The notes under the pieces: model-generated
Told to the model about the DNA's origin: nothing
Seen by the model: the letters and a program-made list of their open reading frames with translations, nothing else
Databases searched by the model: none
Assembly (NCBI GenBank): GCA_964368815.1
Contig: CAYJDA010000035.1
Location: 1 to 23,796, forward strand
Direction of reading: 5' to 3'
DNA: 23,796 nt
DNA from: CAYJBH01 sp964368815
Lineage (GTDB): Bacteria; Bacillota; Clostridia; Oscillospirales; Ruminococcaceae
Shown: positions 1-7,191 of the stretch, one piece after another
Position numbering within the stretch: the stretch's first letter is position 1
Layout: the number at the start of each line of letters is the position of its first letter
Translations under genes and position numbers: made by a program

Positions 1-25
1 TGAACCGGCGTGGAAACGATAAGAA

Positions 26-1705
26 TTAATGTTTAAAGGTGAAGCGTGCTGTCATGGTGTCTAAAATATGTGCCTGACTTAAAAGCTCTTCACTTACCGA
101 AGCAGTTTGCTCGGCGGCAGATGTATTTATGTCTACAACTGAGGATATCTGTTCAACACCTGATTTAATTTGCTCTGCAGATATGGCTTGGCTCTGTGTT
201 GCATTGGCAATATCGTCTACAAGGACACTTAGTTTAGATGCGCCTTCAAAAATATTTGTTATGGAGTTTGAGGTTGCCTGCGCAACCTTATTTCCTTGTT
301 CAACAGCCGCCAGTGTTTCTTCAATTAAGGTGGCTGTATCTTGAGCCGATTTTGCAGACCTTGATGCTAAACTACGTACTTCATCTGCCACAACGGCAAA
401 TCCTTTTCCCGAAACGCCTGCCCTTGCAGCCTCCACCGCTGCATTAAGCGAAAGAATGTTTGTTTGAAAGGCTATATCGTCGATAGCCTTGATAATTTTA
501 TTAATTTCGAGCGATTTTTCATTAATTTGTTCCATAGCAAGCATCATTTCCTGCATCTGCTGATTGCTTAACTGCAGAGATTCCTGCGTATCGGTATTTG
601 CTTTTTTAACATTGCGTGCATCTTCGGCAGTTTGTTTTATTCTGGCAGACACTTCATCTACCGAAACGGTTAACATCTGAATTGCCGATGCTTGCGAGTT
701 TGCTCCGTGCGACATGGCTTGCGCGTTATTTGCCAGTTGTTCGCTACCGCTTCGAACCAAGTTCGATGAGCTTTGTAGCTGCTTTAATGTTGCCGGTAAA
801 TCCCGGTTAATTTTATTGTATGCCGTAACAAGCGGAGCATAATCGCCTACAAACAGCTGATCGCTGATGTCTTGATGGGTGAAATTGCCCTGCGACATGG
901 TAGCGAGCCCGTCACTTAACTCGTTGATAATGCCTGTTACGTTGGATACCATCTCTTTCGTTGAGCCAACCAGTACGCCAATTTCGTTTTTGCCTGATTT
1001 TAAATCCAAATGATAAGACAAATTGCCCTTTGAAATTTCGTGTAGAGCATTCGAACAGCTTGCGATGGGTTTAATTAAGCTATTTTTAATCACAACCTCA
1101 GAAAGAAACTGGACTACCATAATTAATAAAAGTAAAATCGCCATAACAACATAAACTAATGTGTTTTGAAAAACAGTATTGGCAACAAGCTGTTCGGTTC
1201 GAATGTCTATCATATCGCGCAGTTCTGTTTGTAACGTGGCAATTTGTGCTAACCCGCTTTCGTACTCATCGCCAAAAACACTATCCATTGCTTCCTGAAC
1301 ATTGCCCGCCTTTACCAAGTCCATGGCGGCACTCTCCAGCGGAATAAGATTATTTGAAAGAGCCTGCATTGCCTCAATTATGGCAATCTCATCGTCGGTA
1401 ATGCCTATGGTACGCATATTATCAACGCCGATATCTCTATTTTTTAATGTATTGACCTCTTCCCAATAATTATTGAAGTGAGCCTCATCACCCGTAGCGG
1501 CATATGCTCGCACCTCTGCGGTTAAATAAGCCGATCCATCCATAAAACGATTTAAATTTATGATTAAATCTGCCCTGTCTGCACTGTAATTGTTACTGCT
1601 AATGCTTAGCATAACGGCACCGATAAAGGAAAATATTAATAAGAGCACGAGAACTGATACTGTAATAATTCTTAAACGCTGCATGGTAGAAGCTTTTATA
1701 GACAT
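26..1705 (-). CDS. Methyl-accepting chemotaxis protein with 4HB-type sensor
   Basis: This is a transmembrane chemoreceptor that would signal to CheA/CheW at the inner face of the membrane. Seen in the 559 residues: a membrane helix at about 12-34, an all-helical extracellular sensor at about 35-182 of the four-helix-bundle type, a second helix at about 183-201, a HAMP-like linker at about 205-262, then a long cytoplasmic coiled coil. The hairpin tip that contacts CheA/CheW is unmistakable at about 407-450 (AFQTNILSLNAAVEAARAG and GFAVVADEVRSLA). No C-terminal CheR-tethering pentapeptide is seen. The gene is monocistronic, diverges from the lipoprotein pair and has a good sigma-A promoter. The ligand cannot be read from the sequence; the 4HB fold often binds small molecules directly or through binding proteins. 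The ATG start is followed at once by a basic segment and the first membrane helix. Confidence 0.96.
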   Translation of the reverse strand: MSIKASTMQRLRIITVSVLVLLLIFSFIGAVMLSISSNNYSADRADLIINLNRFMDGSAYLTAEVRAYAATGDEAHFNNYWEEVNTLKNRDIGVDNMRTIGITDDEIAIIEAMQALSNNLIPLESAAMDLVKAGNVQEAMDSVFGDEYESGLAQIATLQTELRDMIDIRTEQLVANTVFQNTLVYVVMAILLLLIMVVQFLSEVVIKNSLIKPIASCSNALHEISKGNLSYHLDLKSGKNEIGVLVGSTKEMVSNVTGIINELSDGLATMSQGNFTHQDISDQLFVGDYAPLVTAYNKINRDLPATLKQLQSSSNLVRSGSEQLANNAQAMSHGANSQASAIQMLTVSVDEVSARIKQTAEDARNVKKANTDTQESLQLSNQQMQEMMLAMEQINEKSLEINKIIKAIDDIAFQTNILSLNAAVEAARAGVSGKGFAVVADEVRSLASRSAKSAQDTATLIEETLAAVEQGNKVAQATSNSITNIFEGASKLSVLVDDIANATQSQAISAEQIKSGVEQISSVVDINTSAAEQTASVSEELLSQAHILDTMTARFTFKH

Positions 1706-1737
1706 TTTGTATTCCTCTCTTAAATTTTGTTAGGCGA

Positions 1738-1754
1738 GTTTTAACAGTTAAAAC
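1738..1754. promoter_or_regulatory. Perfect 17-bp palindrome, candidate operator
   Basis: GTTTTAAC-A-GTTAAAAC is a perfect inverted repeat. It lies roughly 12-28 bases downstream of the predicted chemoreceptor start point (about 1766), where a bound repressor would block the gene. TTTTAAC half-sites also occur inside the spacer of the lipoprotein promoter and downstream of it. The binding protein is unknown. Confidence 0.5.
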
Positions 1755-1772
1755 AAGTCATCCTTTGCTCAT

Positions 1773-1801
1773 ATAATATAGCTTATTGCGCAATTTGTCA
1801 A
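1773..1801 (-). promoter_or_regulatory. Sigma-A promoter of the chemoreceptor gene
   Basis: On the minus strand the -35 is TTGACA (1796-1801) and the -10 is TATTAT (1773-1778), with a 17-base spacer. The spacer contains the palindrome ATTGCGCAAT (1785-1794). Confidence 0.75.
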
Positions 1802-1905
1802 TAGAATATCGGTTTAAATGTTAAATTTTTGTGAAAAATATAAATGAGTTTCTTTTTGGGGTATATTTCATTGATCTGCTTCTGTTTGCATGTTGGTTAT
1901 TTTAT

Positions 1906-1934
1906 TTGACATTTTTAACGTTATATGCTATATG
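1906..1934 (+). promoter_or_regulatory. Sigma-A promoter of the lipoprotein pair
   Basis: The -35 is TTGACA (1906-1911) and the -10 is TATATG (1929-1934), with a 17-base spacer containing TTTTAACGTT. The predicted 5' leader is about 85 bases. Confidence 0.65.
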
Positions 1935-2024
1935 TTTTACAACTTGATAATAACTCTTTTAACTATCGAAAACATTGATAAGTGATAATAGGTACAAGAT
2001 GAATAACACCTTGAGAGGATTGAA

Positions 2025-2894
2025 ATGAAAATTGTTTTAGCAGTATTTATGGTAGCTTTATTGTTTTGCGGCTGCGATGCGGTTGCCGAGCCGGAAACCC
2101 CGGTTGTTACCACCGACGATATCGAACCCAATACCACCGCCGACGAGGTTGTAAACGCTTTACAGGAGATGGAAAATTTTGATTATTTTTGGTTTGGCGA
2201 GAGTTTAGAGGAAACGTTGGCGGCATGGAACTCGTTCAACCCGGATGAGGTTGCGTCCGAAGTTAATTTTCAGCAATCGATACAAACCGTTATCACGGCT
2301 CAGGAGGCGGCAAACATAGTAGGCAATATTTTAGTTGCCGAATTTGGCATGGAAAAGGAAATTATAGGGCAGGAAATGCTACTGGAAATAACAAAAACTG
2401 CGCCGGATTATTGGGCTGTTCACAGCAGAGGTTATGAATACAGCTTTGATGCACAGCTTAACCATACTACCGGCGAAATAAAATCCTTTTCCTGTACAGC
2501 ATCGAGTAGTATTGAACAGCATTTTAAAAATTTAATGGCTATCCAGCCTAACGAGGCATTTGTTGTAACAGCTACCTATTTATATGACGCTGACGAGATT
2601 GAATATATCGAGGGGTATTGGGATAGAAATCATCCCGGCTTTAATTCTGCTGTCGAGGCGATGAAAACAGAGTTGGTGAGAGAGCTTAGCGGTTCGGGAA
2701 TACTAAATTCTGCCAATATAACAGACATACAGCTTGTGCAGGACGAGACGCATCTTAATAAGCCGGAGTTTACCATATCTCTTGACAATTCCGAAAAGCT
2801 TACGGCTTTAAAGTTAGACGGTTATACCGATTACGATTACAACGGATATCCGCTTAGCGCTTACAGCTTTAGATATGATGATATATTGTTATAA
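2025..2894 (+). CDS. Putative lipoprotein, first of a tandem paralogous pair
   Basis: I do not recognise a named family. The 289-residue product starts with a short hydrophobic signal and a Cys at residue 17 (LLFCGC). The lipobox is not canonical, since the -3 and -2 positions are Phe and Cys. Next comes a stretch (TTDDIEPNTTADEVV) shared almost exactly with the downstream paralogue. Both proteins then carry a TAQEAANI helix followed by a YSFDAQLNHTTGEI-like segment. That order resembles PepSY-type domains, but this is inference. The product is probably anchored on the outer face of the cytoplasmic membrane. The start is supported by AGAGGA 5 bases before the ATG. It is cotranscribed with the paralogue; the two share roughly a third of their residues outside the conserved block. 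Confidence 0.8.
   Translation: MKIVLAVFMVALLFCGCDAVAEPETPVVTTDDIEPNTTADEVVNALQEMENFDYFWFGESLEETLAAWNSFNPDEVASEVNFQQSIQTVITAQEAANIVGNILVAEFGMEKEIIGQEMLLEITKTAPDYWAVHSRGYEYSFDAQLNHTTGEIKSFSCTASSSIEQHFKNLMAIQPNEAFVVTATYLYDADEIEYIEGYWDRNHPGFNSAVEAMKTELVRELSGSGILNSANITDIQLVQDETHLNKPEFTISLDNSEKLTALKLDGYTDYDYNGYPLSAYSFRYDDILL
2109..2152 (+). repeat. 44-base near-identical segment, copy 1
   Basis: This stretch matches 2995-3038 at 43 of 44 positions and encodes the shared TTDDIEPNTTADEVV block. Sequence on either side in the two genes is much more diverged. Confidence 0.85.
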
Positions 2895-2910
2895 AAATAT
2901 GAGGTTATCT

Positions 2911-3789
2911 ATGTTTAGATTTATGTTTTTTGTTTTCTTTGCTTTGTTATTGGTTGGATGCACTGGCAGAACAGAGCCTCAACAGCCGGTTATAACCACC
3001 GACGATATCGAACCCAACACCACCGCCGACGAGGTTGTTGAGGCGGCTCAGAGCGAAATGAACTACCCTTATTTTTGGCTTGCCGAAAATGGCGAAGAAA
3101 ACATCGAACTTGCTATTAACGGCGAGCTTGTCGGCTATAATATAAATAACGACAGCGACGTTGATATTTTAAAAGCCACTGTAGCACAGCAACAAACAAT
3201 CACCCACATTATCACCGCTCAAGAGGCGGCAAATATTGCGGGTGAGATATTAGAGTATTCGTTTGGCGTAGACGAAGAGTTGCTTGCAAAGATGGATTTA
3301 TATCTCGACGGCGAAAACTGGCGAATCGACACCGGTTCAACACCACCTTATCAATATCAGGTTATAGTCGATAACACTACCGGAGCATTGATAAGCGCGG
3401 CATTTACGCCGACATACGACATGGATTATATTAATAGAATGAATGCATCTCCGGTTGACGCTGCATATATAATAGTAGAAGGAAGCACGGCAGAGGGCTC
3501 CATACAGGACGGCTATTGGAACCGTGAAGGCGAGGAGTTTAATGATACGGTTAACCGGTTGCAGGCTGAGTTAGAAAAACAGCTTACCGATTCTCCGATT
3601 TTACAGGGCGCAACGATAGTAGAAATAACCGAAAACGGCACCGATTTAATTAACTTCGAGGTGGAGTTAAGCAATAAAAGAACACTTGAGGCAGGGCGGC
3701 TGTTAAATATAGACCGCTTCACAAGCTTTAACTATGACGGCTATGGGCTCAGAGCATATTATTTTAAGTATTCTGAGGAAACTAGTTAA
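2911..3789 (+). CDS. Putative lipoprotein, second of a tandem paralogous pair
   Basis: This 292-residue paralogue of the preceding protein has a classic lipoprotein signal: a hydrophobic run ending LLLVGC with the acylated Cys at residue 17. The start chosen is the ATG at 2911, which has GAGG 7 bases upstream and gives a proper signal peptide. An in-frame ATG at 2875 overlaps the upstream gene and would add 12 polar residues before the signal. It shares TTDDIEPNTTADEVV, ITAQEAANIAGEIL and a VDNTTGAL segment with its neighbour, so the pair arose by duplication. Function is unknown; a PepSY-like fold is possible. The gap after the upstream stop is 16 bases, so the two are one transcription unit, ending at the hairpin after 3786. 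Confidence 0.82.
   Translation: MFRFMFFVFFALLLVGCTGRTEPQQPVITTDDIEPNTTADEVVEAAQSEMNYPYFWLAENGEENIELAINGELVGYNINNDSDVDILKATVAQQQTITHIITAQEAANIAGEILEYSFGVDEELLAKMDLYLDGENWRIDTGSTPPYQYQVIVDNTTGALISAAFTPTYDMDYINRMNASPVDAAYIIVEGSTAEGSIQDGYWNREGEEFNDTVNRLQAELEKQLTDSPILQGATIVEITENGTDLINFEVELSNKRTLEAGRLLNIDRFTSFNYDGYGLRAYYFKYSEETS
2995..3038 (+). repeat. 44-base near-identical segment, copy 2
   Basis: This is the partner of 2109-2152, with a single mismatch (a synonymous T/C in an Asn codon). Confidence 0.85.
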
Positions 3790-3815
3790 GGGACAACATA
3801 ACCGTTGTCCCTTAA
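3786..3815. terminator. Bidirectional hairpin between convergent genes
   Basis: TTAAGGGACAAC (3786-3797) pairs perfectly with GTTGTCCCTTAA (3804-3815) across a 6-base loop. It starts at the stop codon of the lipoprotein gene and lies 10 bases from the end of the convergent dehydrogenase gene. The T-tract is weak on both sides, so efficiency is uncertain. Confidence 0.65.
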
Positions 3816-3824
3816 TTTGCTTAT

Positions 3825-4838
3825 TTAAATTTTAACGGTCTCCCCTGTTTTCCATGCCTTTGTTGTGGCGTATCCGATGATGGTGGACTTTGTTCCGTCG
3901 TATACACTTACGCCCGGTTGCCTGCCCTGTGCTATGCAATCAATAAACTCCTGCATTTCAAATAAATATGCATGCTCAAATCGTTCCGGAAAAGAACCGA
4001 CACATTCTGTAACAACGCCTGAGGTATTATATATAGTTGCAAGATTTTTTTCGGGAACAGCCGAGATTCTTATACTTCCGAGTGTTCCGATTACCTCTGT
4101 TTCAACATGGTATCCATGCGCCGCAGTTCTACCTACATGCACCATACCGATGCCGCCATTTTCAAATTTATAAACGGCAACGCCGTTTTCATCGTCTCCC
4201 TGTGCTTTAAACTCCGGATGCTTAAAGGTTGTGCCCAGTGCGTAAACCTCTGTCGCTTCGCAGCCTAAAAACCAACGCATTAAATCGATATCGTGAATAG
4301 CCATATCGAGAAATATGCCTCCCGATGTTCCGCAGAATTTAATAGCACCCTCAACAAGTGCCTCAGGGTCTAACCCCGTTGATTTAACCATATATGGCGT
4401 GCCGATAGCACCATCATCAATTTTTTTCTTTGCATATGCATATGAGGCATCATAGCGACGCATAAACCCAAGCATAAATATTTTATCGGGATGCGCTTCA
4501 ACCGCTTTTTCAGCTTCTTTACACTCCTCAACATTTACGCCTAACGGCTTATCGCAAAAAACATGCTTTCCTGCCTCAAGCGCGGCTTTAATCTGCCTGC
4601 AATGTTCGGATGAGGTTGTAACAATAGCAACCGCATCAATATCCGGATTTGCTATCATTTCATTAAAATCGTTGTAAACATAGGCTACCCCAAGTTCATT
4701 TTTTGCATATTCAAGCTCTGCATCAATTATCGAACACGCTGCAACAAGCTCTGCATTTGGTATTTTTGCCGCTAAGTTTTGCGCATGAACCTTGCCAAGA
4801 CGCCCAAGTCCCGCTATTCCAACTCTTATTTTTTTCAT
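3825..4838 (-). CDS. iolG: Inositol 2-dehydrogenase-like Gfo/Idh/MocA oxidoreductase
   Basis: This is a cytosolic NAD-dependent dehydrogenase predicted to oxidise myo- or scyllo-inositol to the 2-keto form. The 337 residues show the N-terminal dinucleotide-binding loop GLGRLGKVH (10-18), the DKP lysine (K97) and the D178-x3-H182 pair in FLDMAIHDIDL. Together these match the Lys/Asp/His triad of inositol dehydrogenases. The GFMRRYD motif (124-130) is typical of IolG/IdhA rather than of other Gfo/Idh members. AAGGG lies 5 bases before the ATG. No iolB, iolC, iolD or iolE lies nearby; the gene sits 78 bases downstream of a c-di-GMP phosphodiesterase gene on the same strand, so it may be cotranscribed or have an undetected promoter. 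Substrate assignment is by motif only, and a related cyclitol or sugar is possible. Confidence 0.8.
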   Translation of the reverse strand: MKKIRVGIAGLGRLGKVHAQNLAAKIPNAELVAACSIIDAELEYAKNELGVAYVYNDFNEMIANPDIDAVAIVTTSSEHCRQIKAALEAGKHVFCDKPLGVNVEECKEAEKAVEAHPDKIFMLGFMRRYDASYAYAKKKIDDGAIGTPYMVKSTGLDPEALVEGAIKFCGTSGGIFLDMAIHDIDLMRWFLGCEATEVYALGTTFKHPEFKAQGDDENGVAVYKFENGGIGMVHVGRTAAHGYHVETEVIGTLGSIRISAVPEKNLATIYNTSGVVTECVGSFPERFEHAYLFEMQEFIDCIAQGRQPGVSVYDGTKSTIIGYATTKAWKTGETVKI

Positions 4839-4916
4839 ATCTACCCTTTTCCTTTTTTCATCCTATGCTCATAACTAATAGAGAGTAATCCAAAAACTTA
4901 TTATTTAATCGCCATT

Positions 4917-7163
4917 CTAAACTTCCATTTTGCTTGCATCGCTGTCGTAGAATTTTTTAAATGCAGACTTCGACATGGGTTTAGCATAATAATATCCCTG
5001 AATAATATCACAGCCCATTTTTTTAAGGCTAATAATATCCTCTTTATTTTCCAGTCCCTCGGCAGTAGTTTGGATATTTAAATCCTTTGAAAGCCGGATA
5101 ACACTGCTTACTACCGCCATACTTCTTTCGCGATCCTCTGCTTTATAAAAAAAGCTTCTGTCTAACTTTAAAACGTCTACCGAGGTGTTTTTAAGCAGGC
5201 CTAACGAGCTGTATCCCGAGCCAAAGTCGTCCATTAAAACCTTAAATCCATGGTCCTGCAGCTCCTTCATTATGCTTATAAGCTGCTTAACATTGTCTAA
5301 CATCGAACTCTCGGTAATCTCTACTCCAAAGTACTCGGCGCTCACCTTTTGTTCACTGCATATAGATACAAGCCTTGAAACAAACTCCTTTGATAGTAGG
5401 TGGTTTCTCGAAAAGTTAACGGACAGCATAAAGGGCTCTCGTCCACTGTCTATCCATTCCCGCATATATCTACAGCCCTGTTCAAACATATACATGTCCA
5501 GCTTAACTATAAACCCATTTTTTTCGAAGATGGGAATAAACTCATCCGGCCGCATAGGTCCATCGGGGCTTTGCCATCTAACCAGCGCCTCTGCCGCAAT
5601 CAAGCTGCAGGACTTAAGGCAAAGTTCCGGTTGAAGCACCATAACGAATTCATCATTTAAAAGTGCCTCCTCCATTCGGTTCTCTATCTGTTTTGTTTTA
5701 ACCGCGCCGGATAAAATCTCGTCGGTATATATGCTAAGTTCGCTGTGGGTTGCCTTAGCACGGCGATGGGCAATATTTGCCTTCTCTATAGCATCCGAAA
5801 TATCAAAAACAGTGTTTTTATCTATGTAGTAATATCCGGCAATAACCCTAAGCCGATATCCAAAATCGACGCCAAGATTGCCATACAACCGCTCAACAAA
5901 ATTATCTCGCCAGTTTTTAACCTCGTTATCATCGTTATAAGCAATCATCAGCAAAAATTCATCATCGTGCAGATGCGCACCAAGGCAGTTTTTTTCAACA
6001 TCGCACTCCATCGATGCGGCCATTGCAATTAAAACTCTATCGCCAACTGCATTGCCGAGTGATTCATTAACCAACCTGAAATTCTCTATGTCAAATTTAA
6101 CCAGTAAAAATTTTCCATTAGTTTTTTTCTTAATAAATCCGGGTGCACTCAGCTTAAATTTCGTCATTGTATTTATCCCGGTAAGCTCCGAGGTGTATGC
6201 AATTTCAGAAATTTTATCCAGTGCCGTCTGCTGTGATTGATTGATAATTATTCCGAATGCGGCAACTATAAGAATAATAATAACCGATATCATCGCGGTA
6301 AAGTCTACCATGTTATTAGCGGTAGATAACGCAATTGTTTCCGACACGATGGAAAGTATCATCCAATCGTTGATATTTATAGCCTCATATGTAAACCGAT
6401 ATGGTTCGTTTCTAAATTCAATAGTTTGTCTACCCTCGGTTACAGCGGCTATGTCCGACATCAATTTTATATATTCATCCGAGGATTGATTTACGCCATG
6501 CCCGATGCTTTCAAACAGATTTTCAAACGGCATTAGGTTGGATTCCAGCAGGGCATTAGCAACAATGTTTCCCTCGGAATCAACTATAAGTTTCGCCGTT
6601 ACGGCATCATAGTTTTCGCCGAACATGCTATTTAAGCTATCTATATATATAAATCCGGCTAAAACGCCAACAACCTCACCATCAATAAACATAGGTGTCG
6701 CAATAACAATTGTTTCCTCATTATCAAATGCCGATACTATCGGATCGCTTATAACTGTGTTTCCGCGCATAGCCTGTTGAAAGTATTCTCTATCAGGAAT
6801 AGATACCTCGGAGGAATCGCTCCCAACAGCGTTTCCCTCGGTGTCGATAACCATCATAAAATCAAAGCTGTTGGATAGCTCTTGGTGATCCTCATCGGTA
6901 AAGTCTATATACCTAAGATAGTCTGAGGATAGCGGTAGGAGTGCGGCGGTGGTTTCAAGAAGCTCCAGCCCTGACGAAAAGGTTAAGTTAAAGGTGTTAA
7001 CGGCATTGTCCATCTGCTGTTCGAGCCTATCATCGGTCAGCGTTGAGACACTGTTTACTATATACATGTTATAGAACAAAATCGCTACAACCAACACAGA
7101 TATAGCGATAATAACCGTGATAATCATGTTGATGTGTTTTTTAGTTTGTTGGTAAAAGTTCAT
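4917..7163 (-). CDS. Cache-GGDEF(degenerate)-EAL c-di-GMP phosphodiesterase
   Basis: This membrane-bound enzyme is predicted to hydrolyse c-di-GMP to pGpG in response to an extracellular signal. In the 748 residues: a membrane helix at about 11-32, an extracellular Cache-like (PAS-fold) sensor at about 40-280, a second helix at about 288-308, a GGDEF-fold domain at about 330-480 and an EAL domain at about 495-740. The cyclase signature is HDDEF (399-403) in place of GGDEF, so this domain is predicted to be inactive and may be regulatory. The EAL domain keeps its metal and catalytic residues: E525 in EALVRW, N583, E615, D645/D646 in DDFGSG, K666, E702 and Q722. AGGG precedes the ATG. It follows the cyclase gene by 28 bases and is probably cotranscribed with it. 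Confidence 0.93.
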   Translation of the reverse strand: MNFYQQTKKHINMIITVIIAISVLVVAILFYNMYIVNSVSTLTDDRLEQQMDNAVNTFNLTFSSGLELLETTAALLPLSSDYLRYIDFTDEDHQELSNSFDFMMVIDTEGNAVGSDSSEVSIPDREYFQQAMRGNTVISDPIVSAFDNEETIVIATPMFIDGEVVGVLAGFIYIDSLNSMFGENYDAVTAKLIVDSEGNIVANALLESNLMPFENLFESIGHGVNQSSDEYIKLMSDIAAVTEGRQTIEFRNEPYRFTYEAININDWMILSIVSETIALSTANNMVDFTAMISVIIILIVAAFGIIINQSQQTALDKISEIAYTSELTGINTMTKFKLSAPGFIKKKTNGKFLLVKFDIENFRLVNESLGNAVGDRVLIAMAASMECDVEKNCLGAHLHDDEFLLMIAYNDDNEVKNWRDNFVERLYGNLGVDFGYRLRVIAGYYYIDKNTVFDISDAIEKANIAHRRAKATHSELSIYTDEILSGAVKTKQIENRMEEALLNDEFVMVLQPELCLKSCSLIAAEALVRWQSPDGPMRPDEFIPIFEKNGFIVKLDMYMFEQGCRYMREWIDSGREPFMLSVNFSRNHLLSKEFVSRLVSICSEQKVSAEYFGVEITESSMLDNVKQLISIMKELQDHGFKVLMDDFGSGYSSLGLLKNTSVDVLKLDRSFFYKAEDRERSMAVVSSVIRLSKDLNIQTTAEGLENKEDIISLKKMGCDIIQGYYYAKPMSKSAFKKFYDSDASKMEV

Positions 7164-7191
7164 GCGCTTTCCCTGTTAAACCGATATTTAT

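Larger units (their letters stand above)
1706..2024. other. Divergent regulatory spacer between chemoreceptor and lipoprotein genes
   Basis: This 319-base spacer holds no credible gene. It contains a minus-strand promoter for the chemoreceptor (1773-1801), a plus-strand promoter for the lipoproteins (1906-1934) and a perfect palindrome (1738-1754). TTTTAAC half-sites of the palindrome recur at 1913-1919 and 1957-1963. The rest is AT-rich. Confidence 0.8.

Noticed and set aside
5185..5660. Open frames on the plus strand within the EAL gene
   Set aside because: They run antisense to a well-conserved catalytic domain, lack ribosome sites and show no recognisable protein features.
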